A stretch of DNA of 15,586 nucleotides from a bacterium (GTDB lineage: Bacteria > JAUVQV01 > DATDCY01), in contig DATDCY010000184.1 of assembly GCA_036524115.1 (NCBI GenBank), positions 1-15,586 on the forward strand, given 5' to 3'. The notes under the pieces were generated by a model, which had not been told where the DNA came from, did no database searches, and was given only the letters and a program-made list of their open reading frames with translations. A program made the position numbers and the translations under genes. Shown here piece after piece: positions 6,947-12,911 of this stretch. The stretch's first letter is position 1. Each line of letters begins with the position of its first letter.

Positions 6947-8451
6947 CTCCGGCGCACCAGCGCGACGAGCTTGGTCAGCGAGCGCCAGCTCACGCGCAGG
7001 ACCGAGGAGACCGCCGCCGCGAGGTAGGCCGGCTTCCTGCGGCTCGCGGCGAGCAGCCGCAGATACCACCGGCTGCAGGAGACGATGGAGAAGTTGTTCC
7101 GCAGGTAGTACCGGAGGTTGAGGGCCACATACAGCCGCCCCAGGTCGAGGTCGTGGCTCGCGAGCCGCAGGCGCGGATCGACAATGCGATTGTACAGGTC
7201 CGGCCGCGCGAAGACGCGGTAGTCCTCCGGCCCGAGGCCGTCCGCGCCGAAGCGCTCCTCGAAGATTCGGCTGCCGGGCATGGGGGCGGTCAGCAGCAGG
7301 CTGTAGTGGTCCGCGCGCAGCTCGCGCATCAGCCGCCGGGTCAGCCGCACGTCCTCCTCGGTCTCGCCCGGGGTGTTGAGCATGATGTTGGCGAAGACGC
7401 GCAGCCCGTGCTCGCGGCAGAGGGCGACGGCCCGGTGAGCGTCCGCGACCGTCGTGCCCTTGCGCATCCGACGCAGCGCCGCGTCCGAACCGCTCTCGAT
7501 GCCGAAGTCCAGCTGCACGCAGCCGGCGTCCCGCAGCTCCCGGGCCAGGGGCTCGTCCAGCACGTTGACGCGCGTCTGCGCGGCCCACGGCAGCCCGAGG
7601 CCGGAGGCCCGGTAACCCTGGCAGAACTCGAGCGCGCGTGAGGGCGGCACCGCAAAGGTGTCGTCGGCGATGTAGAAGCTCTCGAGCGCGAAGCCCTCCC
7701 TGAGCCAGCGCAAGGTCTCGATGACGTGCGCGACGGGGCGGTGGCGGATCGTCGGCGCGAGGCCCTGCGCCTCCTGGATCATCCGGGCGGCGCAGAACGT
7801 GCAGCCGAAGGGGCAACCGCGCGAGGTGTAGATCTGCACCCCGGAGAGCAGCAGCGTCCGGGCCACGAAGCGGTTCGGCCGCAGGTAGTACTCCATGTCC
7901 AGAAGATCGTAGGCGGGCCGGCTGAGGGTCCCGAGGTCCTCGACGAAGGGCCGCCGGGACGTCCGCACCACGCCCCCCCCGCGCCGGAACGCGATGCCGC
8001 GGACTTCGTCGCGCGCCCGGCCGCCGTCGTCGGCGACGAGTTCCGGGAGGGTCACGTCGCCCTCGCCGATCACCGCCACATCGAACGGGCTCCCCGGGTA
8101 GAAGAAGTCCGCGGGACGGAGCGTCGGGTGGGGACCGCCGACGACGATGGGCACCGGCGTGCGCTCGCGGATGCGCTCGGCCAGCTCGCGGCAGCACCAG
8201 TAGTCCGAGGTGAAGCAGGAGAGCCCGACCCACGCCGGCGAACGGCGGGCGACCTCCGCGACGATCTCGTCGATGAGGACGGCCACCGCCGCTTTCGAGA
8301 GGGGCGCGTGCGGCGGCAGCTTGCGGTCGACCAGGGCGACGGGCAGTCCTGCCGCCCGCAGCGCGGCGGCCAGCTCCAGCAGCGAGTGCGGGACGATCGG
8401 GCAGTCGGCCCACATCGGCGAGGAGACGAGCAGCGCCAGACCCGCGGACAT
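6943..8451 (-). CDS. B12-binding-domain radical SAM protein
   Basis: The product is 502 residues from the preferred ATG at 8451. An ATG 33 nt earlier overlaps the upstream gene and adds a poor N-terminus. Residues about 1-150 form a Rossmann-like cobalamin-binding domain with VGGPHPTLRP near 104 and VIGEGD near 127, typical of class B radical SAM enzymes; no DxHxxG base-off motif is visible. The radical SAM barrel carries CPFGCTFC (C213, C217, C220) to bind the 4Fe-4S cluster, a DDTF loop near 263, FGIESGSD near 316 and MLNTPGETEED near 357. A C-terminal tail of about 90 residues is rich in Tyr, Leu and Arg. Members of this family methylate unactivated carbons or carry out other radical chemistry, for instance on hopanoids and sugars. 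Between glycosyltransferases, modification of a sugar or lipid anchor is likely, but the substrate is unknown. Confidence 0.9.
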   Translation of the reverse strand: MSAGLALLVSSPMWADCPIVPHSLLELAAALRAAGLPVALVDRKLPPHAPLSKAAVAVLIDEIVAEVARRSPAWVGLSCFTSDYWCCRELAERIRERTPVPIVVGGPHPTLRPADFFYPGSPFDVAVIGEGDVTLPELVADDGGRARDEVRGIAFRRGGGVVRTSRRPFVEDLGTLSRPAYDLLDMEYYLRPNRFVARTLLLSGVQIYTSRGCPFGCTFCAARMIQEAQGLAPTIRHRPVAHVIETLRWLREGFALESFYIADDTFAVPPSRALEFCQGYRASGLGLPWAAQTRVNVLDEPLARELRDAGCVQLDFGIESGSDAALRRMRKGTTVADAHRAVALCREHGLRVFANIMLNTPGETEEDVRLTRRLMRELRADHYSLLLTAPMPGSRIFEERFGADGLGPEDYRVFARPDLYNRIVDPRLRLASHDLDLGRLYVALNLRYYLRNNFSIVSCSRWYLRLLAASRRKPAYLAAAVSSVLRVSWRSLTKLVALVRRR

Positions 8452-8465
8452 CGCGCCCGCCACCG

Positions 8466-10067
8466 TTATCCGAGGGAACCGCACTCGGCCGGCGAGCCGT
8501 CCTCGAACCCCGGGACCACCTGGAACAACTCCGCCTCGACGCGCCCGGCCCGGACGCTGTCGAGCCGGAACGAGAAGCGGGTGAAGACGTGCACCAGCAC
8601 GTCCTTCTCCTGCTGCATCTGCGGATAGTAGTCGCTGTACAGCGTGATCAGCCAGAAGCGCTGCCCGTCCTGCAGCGAGGCGACATCCCTGCGGAGGTCT
8701 GCGCGGAAATTCTCGTCACGGATGACCGCGTAGCGGAAGGAGTTCCCCCAACCGCGCTGCGCCCACTCGAGCTGCACCGTGACCAGACCGAACATCTGGA
8801 CAAAGACGATGTCGTCCGGCTCGAGCCTTGGCGCCATGGCTTCCGCCAGGGCCCTGACGTCGGGCCCCGGCGGCGGCTCGTAGGTTGCGGTGACGGCGGG
8901 AACGGACCACCACAGCAGCAGCGCCGCCGCTGCCCCGCCGCCGAGCAATCGCAGCCGGCGCTTCGGGAGCAGCTGCAGCCAGTCCAGCGCCGACGCCAGA
9001 AAGAGCAGCGTCAGCGGCAGGGCGAAGAGGATCACCCGGCCCATCAGGGGGAATGCCACGGGACTGGAAAGCGCCTGCAGGGCGGTGGGCACCGGCGCCA
9101 GCTGGAAGACCGTCGCGACCGCGTACGTCGCGAGCGGCGAGAACAGCAGCAGCGCGATCGCCGGGGATCGCCTGAGCAGCAGCAGCAGGCCGGACGCGGC
9201 CAGCATCCCCACTGAGAGCGCCTCCGGAAAATCGAGGGGGTCGCGGAAGAACCGGAGCGCTGCCGTGACGTACCAGACCAGATCCCCAAGGGAGTGGGGC
9301 GGGAACGGGAGATTGAAGGAACCCCAGAACAGATCCAGCGCCCGCGACTCGATGACCGGCCTGAGATGTCCGAGGTACTGGACGATGAAGACGAGGGCCC
9401 AGGTCGAACCCCAGGCCGCGGTGATGGCCGCCCGGCGCCAGCGCCCCTGCCACAGCGCGTCCAGCAGGACGAAGCAACCGAGGCCGGCACAGATGAAGAT
9501 CATCTCGAACGAGAGGAGCAGCGAGACGAGGCCGGCAATCCAGAGCGACCACGGGAAGTCCCGCTCCTGGTCACGCAGCTCCAGCAGCATCAGGGCCAGC
9601 AGGACGACCGCGAGCACGTCGAAGCCATACTGCTTGGCGTTCGCCGAGTAATAGATCAGCGGTTCGGAAACGGCCACGAGGTACGTTGCCACGAGCGCGC
9701 TCCACGGAGTCAGCGCGCGGCCCGCCAGCCGCGCGAAGACCGGGAGCGCCGCGAGACCCGCCAGCAGCGACGGCAGCCGGAAGGCGTAGGGGTGGTTGCC
9801 GAAGAGCGAGCCGCAGGCCTTGAGCATGAGCATGTACAGCGGCGTCTCCATCAACATCGGGTCGCCGCCGTTTCTCAGCACTGCTGCCCAGGATGCGGTC
9901 AGCTCGCAGTAGATCAGGCCCGACTCGTCGCCCCAGGGCGTGGCGTTGCGCTGGAAGAATGCCACGCGGAGCAGCGCGCCCAGTGCCAGCGTCAGGCCGG
10001 TCAGCCGCGCAGGGTCGCGCAGCCAGGCCTCTACGCCCGGGCGACGATGCGGATCATGCCACGCCAC
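8466..10067 (-). CDS. Polytopic GT39/ArnT-like (PMT-type) glycosyltransferase
   Basis: This 533-residue integral inner-membrane protein has about ten or eleven hydrophobic segments (first at 22-38) and a soluble C-terminal domain of roughly 130 residues. The first extracytoplasmic loop carries TPWGDES (D47, E48), matching the conserved acidic pair of GT-C enzymes such as PMT and ArnT, followed by ETPLYMLMLK, like the usual PPLYY motif. Members move a sugar from a polyprenyl-phosphate donor to a lipid, glycan or protein on the periplasmic side. The start is taken as GTG at 10067 with a GGGAG site 6-7 nt upstream. The frame is open to a TTG at 10160, but those extra 31 residues look non-coding. 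It is the first gene of the leftward block, 14 nt before the radical SAM gene. Other GT-C families cannot be excluded. Confidence 0.85.
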   Translation of the reverse strand: MAWHDPHRRPGVEAWLRDPARLTGLTLALGALLRVAFFQRNATPWGDESGLIYCELTASWAAVLRNGGDPMLMETPLYMLMLKACGSLFGNHPYAFRLPSLLAGLAALPVFARLAGRALTPWSALVATYLVAVSEPLIYYSANAKQYGFDVLAVVLLALMLLELRDQERDFPWSLWIAGLVSLLLSFEMIFICAGLGCFVLLDALWQGRWRRAAITAAWGSTWALVFIVQYLGHLRPVIESRALDLFWGSFNLPFPPHSLGDLVWYVTAALRFFRDPLDFPEALSVGMLAASGLLLLLRRSPAIALLLFSPLATYAVATVFQLAPVPTALQALSSPVAFPLMGRVILFALPLTLLFLASALDWLQLLPKRRLRLLGGGAAAALLLWWSVPAVTATYEPPPGPDVRALAEAMAPRLEPDDIVFVQMFGLVTVQLEWAQRGWGNSFRYAVIRDENFRADLRRDVASLQDGQRFWLITLYSDYYPQMQQEKDVLVHVFTRFSFRLDSVRAGRVEAELFQVVPGFEDGSPAECGSLG

Positions 10068-10182
10068 GGACGGCTCCCGGGATCGCGGCAACGCGGCCGC
10101 CGCCGACAAGGAAGAGTGGGTCGCCGCCCATCGACCGGGCTGACGTGAACGTCGGCACAAGGCGGAACGGATGCACTGCCGA

Positions 10183-10206
10183 ATTATAACAGCGCCTCCA
10201 AGTCAA
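10183..10206 (-). promoter_or_regulatory. Candidate promoter for the leftward block
   Basis: On the minus strand a perfect TATAAT lies at 10188-10183 and TTGACT at 10206-10201. The 12-nt gap between them is too short for a standard sigma-70 promoter, so only the -10 element is persuasive and the real -35 or activator site may lie elsewhere. Transcription from here would give a leader of about 110 nt before the GTG start of the GT39-type gene. Confidence 0.4.
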
Positions 10207-10221
10207 GGGCTGAAAGAACTG

Positions 10222-10248
10222 TTGAAATATGAGATAAATCATTATAAT
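10222..10248 (+). promoter_or_regulatory. Candidate promoter for the radical SAM/GT2 pair
   Basis: TTGAAA at 10222-10227 and TATAAT at 10243-10248 are separated by 15 nt, slightly short of the usual 17 but within tolerated range. The predicted transcription start falls near 10255, inside the 12-bp palindrome, and gives a leader of about 135 nt. The box is part of ATTATAAT (10241-10248), itself a perfect palindrome, so polymerase could also read it in the other direction. Confidence 0.45.
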
Positions 10249-10251
10249 TGC

Positions 10252-10263
10252 TGATGATCATCA
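10252..10263. promoter_or_regulatory. 12-bp perfect palindrome, possible operator
   Basis: TGATGATCATCA equals its own reverse complement. It sits 3 bp after the candidate plus-strand -10 box, across the predicted start of transcription, where a bound dimeric repressor would block the radical SAM/GT2 operon. No regulator gene of a matching type is in the window, and a palindrome of this length could occur by chance in an AT-rich stretch. Confidence 0.4.
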
Positions 10264-10390
10264 TGTTGACCTGGCTCTCTCCGGGAGGGTAACGTACAAG
10301 AGACGTGAACGCGAGAGATCCCGGTGCGGGTGCCATGTTGCTGGGGGACATGCGCGCCGATGCCCCAGAGCCGCGCAGCGGGCGTCCCCG

Positions 10391-11824
10391 ATGAGCCGCA
10401 TTCTCGTCGCCAATCCCCCGACGGAGCGGCACCCCGGGCGCTTCTTCCGGCCGGTGCGGTTCCCGACCTACCAGTATGCGACGCCGGTCATGCACCCGCC
10501 GCTCTACCTCCTCTCGGCGGCGACCGCGCTCCGGGACCTCGGTGGCCACGCCGTCTCCTTCGTCGATGCCCAGGCGCCGGGGCTGACCGTGGCGGCGTTC
10601 CTCCGGCGGGCGCAGGCGCTGCGTCCCGAGCTGGCCGTGCTCGAGACCTGCCTCGCCTCGTTCTCCGGGGACGTCGCGGTTGCCGCGGCGCTGCGCCGGA
10701 CGACCGGCTGCCGGGTCATCCTCTGCGGGCCGCAGCTTGGCATGCCGGAGATCGCCCGGGCGATGCTCGCCCATCCGGACGTCGACGCGCTGGTGCTCGG
10801 CGAGTACGAGATGTCCCTGCTGGAACTGGTGGCGTCGGGCCTCGCCGCCGGCGTGCCGGGGACCGCGGTGCGGGGGGCCGGAGGCGAGGCCGTCCTCGGC
10901 CCGAAGCGCCCGCGGCTGCGCGAGCTCGATCTGCTCCCCGACCCCGACCAGCGCTGGCTTGACCACGCCGCCTACTATGACCCGCTCCTGCGCAACCCCT
11001 TCGCCTTCTTCCTCTCGGCGCGCGGGTGCCCGCACGGCTGCGTCTTCTGCTCGTGGCCGCAGACCTTCAGCGGGCGCGCGCACCGGACGCGGTCGCCGCG
11101 CCGGGTCGCGGAAGACATCGCCCGGACGCTGGCCGCGGCCCCGCGGCTGCGCAGCTTCCTGTTCAACGACGACACCTTCACCGTCGAGCGCCGGCACTGC
11201 CTGGCCGTCTGCGAGGAGCTTCGCGCCTGCGGGGTCCGCACGCCGTGGGGCTGCTACACGCGCGCGGACTTCGACGACCTCGAAGTGCTTCGCGCGCTCC
11301 GGTCCGCCGGCTGCCGCCTGCTCAAGGTCGGCGTCGAGAGCTCCGATGCGGGCGTCCAGCTCCAGGCGGGCAAGCGCTGCGACATCCCGCGGGCACGGCG
11401 GGCCATCGCCCTGATGAAGGAGCTGGGGTTCAGGGTTCACGCCACGTTCGCCTTCGGCCTGCCGGGGGAGACGCGGGCGACGATCGCCGCGAGCGTGCGC
11501 TGGGTCTGCGCCGTCGATCCGCATTCGGTGCAGTTCTCGGCGGCGGTGCCCTACCCGGGGACCGCCTTCCACGACTACCTCGCACGAGGCGGGCACCTGC
11601 TGCCGCACAGCTGGGACGACCTGACGCCGCTGCGGCCGGTGTACCGCTACCCGGACCTCGCGCCCGACGAACTGGCCCGCGCGGTGCCCGCGGCCTACCG
11701 CCGCTTCTACCTGCGCCCTCGCGCCGTGGCGCGGCTGCTCGCGCGGCTGGCGGCGGAGCCGGGCCGGATCCCCGGCCTGGTGTCGCGGTCCGCCCGCCTG
11801 CTCGCCGACCGGGGGCGCGCGTGA
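10391..11824 (+). CDS. B12-binding radical SAM protein, HpnJ-like
   Basis: This 477-residue enzyme has an N-terminal cobalamin-type domain (about 1-165): ILVANPPTER at the start, HPPLYLLSAATALRDLGG at 35-52, a Gly-Pro-rich LCGPQLG at 111-117 and LVLGEYE at 134-140. The radical SAM domain follows, with CPHGCVFC (C213, C217, C220), then SWPQTFSG directly after the cluster, LFNDDTF at 257-263, LKVGVESSD near 311 and FAFGLPGET at 353-361. The WPQ after the cluster motif and the VQFSAAVPYPGT stretch near 380-391 recall HpnJ of hopanoid cyclitol-ether synthesis, and length is similar, but I cannot confirm orthology. The ATG has no strong ribosome site; no alternative in-frame start is seen just upstream. 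It overlaps the GT2 gene by 4 bp. Likely role: radical modification of the sugar or lipid handled by that GT2. Confidence 0.88.
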   Translation: MSRILVANPPTERHPGRFFRPVRFPTYQYATPVMHPPLYLLSAATALRDLGGHAVSFVDAQAPGLTVAAFLRRAQALRPELAVLETCLASFSGDVAVAAALRRTTGCRVILCGPQLGMPEIARAMLAHPDVDALVLGEYEMSLLELVASGLAAGVPGTAVRGAGGEAVLGPKRPRLRELDLLPDPDQRWLDHAAYYDPLLRNPFAFFLSARGCPHGCVFCSWPQTFSGRAHRTRSPRRVAEDIARTLAAAPRLRSFLFNDDTFTVERRHCLAVCEELRACGVRTPWGCYTRADFDDLEVLRALRSAGCRLLKVGVESSDAGVQLQAGKRCDIPRARRAIALMKELGFRVHATFAFGLPGETRATIAASVRWVCAVDPHSVQFSAAVPYPGTAFHDYLARGGHLLPHSWDDLTPLRPVYRYPDLAPDELARAVPAAYRRFYLRPRAVARLLARLAAEPGRIPGLVSRSARLLADRGRA

Positions 11825-12882
11825 CGAGGCCGGCCGCGCGGGTGGCGATCGTCATCCCGGTCTACAACGGGCAGCGGACGATCCAAGCCTCGGTCCGCTC
11901 GGCGCTGGCGCAGCGGCACCCGGCGTGCACGGTCATTGTCGTCGACGACGGCTCTACGGACCGGACGCCGGAGATCGTCGCATCGATCCCGGGGGTGACG
12001 CTGCTGCGGCAGGAGAACCGCGGCCCGGCGGCCGCGCGCAACCTCGGCTGGCGCTCGGCCGTCGACGCGAAGTTCGTCTTCTTCCTCGACGCGGACTGCG
12101 TTGCCCCGCCGGACTGGGTCGGCCGGCTGCTCGCGCACCACCGCGAGAAGCGGACGAGTTGCGTGGGCAGCGCGTACGGGATCGCCAACCCCGAATCCCT
12201 GCTCGCCCGCGTCATCTACCGCGAGTTCGAACGCCGGTACGAGTTCTGCGGCCTGCATCCAGCGTTCGTCGGCGCCCACGGCTACTCGTTCCGCCGCTCC
12301 CGCCTGGAGCGCCTCGGCGGGTACGACGAGAGCTACCGGCACGCGAGCCACGAGGACAACGACCTCGGCTGGCGGCTCCTCCGCGCCTCGCGGCGGCTCC
12401 GGCTGGTCCGCGACGTGCGCGTCAGGCACCACTTCCCCGAGAGATTGGGACCCTACCTGCGCACCCAGATGCGCCACGGCTTCTGGCGCATGAAGCTGCT
12501 GCGCGCCCACCCGGCGAGCGCGCTGGGCGATGAGTACAGCAACCTCTTCGACTACCTCCAACCGCCGCTCATGCTTCTGGCCGCGCTGCTCCTGGCCGCC
12601 GGCGACGGCCGGGGGGCGGCTGCGGGCGTGGCGCTGGCGCTGGCGGCGATCGCGCTGGCGCTGCAGGCCCCGGTCGCGTCGGGCCTTCGCCGCCTGGGGA
12701 GCCGGCGGCGCGAGGTGGCCTTCTACTCCCTCGTGTTCAGTCCGCTGCGGGCGCTGGCCCGGGGCGCGGGGATGGCCGCCGGCGTCTTCTGGTTCTGGGT
12801 GCTGTGGCGCGATTCGCTGGCCGCGTCGCCGCGTGCCGCGGAGCTCCCCGCCGCCGGCCGACAGGGCGAGATCGCAACCTGA
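11821..12882 (+). CDS. Glycosyltransferase family 2, membrane-anchored
   Basis: This 353-residue inverting GT-A enzyme starts at a GTG that overlaps the radical SAM stop codon as GTGA. Key features are AIVIPVYNG at 9-17, VDDGSTD at 41-47 for the nucleotide, the DxD-type metal site in FLDADC (D90, D92), a GAHGYSFRRS acceptor region at 151-160 and the catalytic-base region HEDNDLGWRL at 177-186. After the catalytic domain come hydrophobic stretches at about 248-285 and 300-329, placing the active site on the cytoplasmic face of the inner membrane and suggesting a lipid-linked acceptor. Such GT2 proteins act in glycolipid, polysaccharide or hopanoid decoration. Coupling to the preceding radical SAM gene suggests the two act on one product. 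The same frame is open upstream across the radical SAM gene in the wrong phase and is not used there. Confidence 0.92.
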   Translation: MTRPAARVAIVIPVYNGQRTIQASVRSALAQRHPACTVIVVDDGSTDRTPEIVASIPGVTLLRQENRGPAAARNLGWRSAVDAKFVFFLDADCVAPPDWVGRLLAHHREKRTSCVGSAYGIANPESLLARVIYREFERRYEFCGLHPAFVGAHGYSFRRSRLERLGGYDESYRHASHEDNDLGWRLLRASRRLRLVRDVRVRHHFPERLGPYLRTQMRHGFWRMKLLRAHPASALGDEYSNLFDYLQPPLMLLAALLLAAGDGRGAAAGVALALAAIALALQAPVASGLRRLGSRRREVAFYSLVFSPLRALARGAGMAAGVFWFWVLWRDSLAASPRAAELPAAGRQGEIAT

Positions 12883-12911
12883 GGCCGGCCAACGGCTGCG
12901 CGGCGCCTCAG
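12879..12911. terminator. Hairpin between convergent genes, including both stop codons
   Basis: CTGAGGC (12879-12885) and GCCTCAG (12905-12911) form a 7-bp inverted repeat with a 19-nt loop that can itself pair (GCCG with CGGC). The TGA stop of the GT2 gene and the TGA stop of the Omp85 gene on the other strand lie inside the two arms. There is no U-tract on either side, so it could be a weak bidirectional terminator or an mRNA end-stabilising hairpin rather than a classical intrinsic terminator. Confidence 0.4.

Larger units (their letters stand above)
10068..10390. other. Divergent intergenic control region
   Basis: These 323 bases hold no convincing gene. They separate the leftward block from the rightward radical SAM/GT2 pair. 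The middle part (about 10180-10265) is strikingly AT-rich against GC-rich flanks and contains two TATAAT-like boxes, on opposite strands, and a 12-bp palindrome. The left part (10068-10160) could be coding only if the GT39-type gene began at an upstream TTG. The right part (10265-10390) is a leader of about 125 nt without a clear Shine-Dalgarno site or recognisable riboswitch; in particular I see no cobalamin riboswitch despite the B12-type enzymes on both sides. Confidence 0.75.

Noticed and set aside
5717-8413. A single 898-residue frame suggesting a fusion of an unknown protein to the GT4 enzyme.
   Set aside because: The first part is Arg/Ala-rich nonsense overlapping the radical SAM gene in the correct phase; the GT4 gene has its own ATG overlapping the radical SAM stop.
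10266-10295. Second plus-strand promoter, TTGACC with TAACGT 18 nt later.
   Set aside because: The -10 matches only three of six positions; the TTGAAA/TATAAT pair just upstream is better.
10265-10390. Possible cobalamin or SAM riboswitch in the leader of the radical SAM gene.
   Set aside because: I could not find the conserved B12-box or SAM-riboswitch core sequences, and no stable nested stems are apparent by eye. A covariance-model search would settle it.
10184-11608. A 474-residue minus-strand frame opposite the second radical SAM gene.
   Set aside because: No recognisable motif, while the plus strand encodes the complete cluster motif and B12 domain; it also runs through the divergent promoter region.
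11026-11820. N-terminal extension of the GT2 frame across the radical SAM gene.
   Set aside because: The sequence before the GTG at 11821 is Arg/Ala/Pro-rich and lies fully inside the radical SAM gene; the GT2 fold starts right after the GTG.
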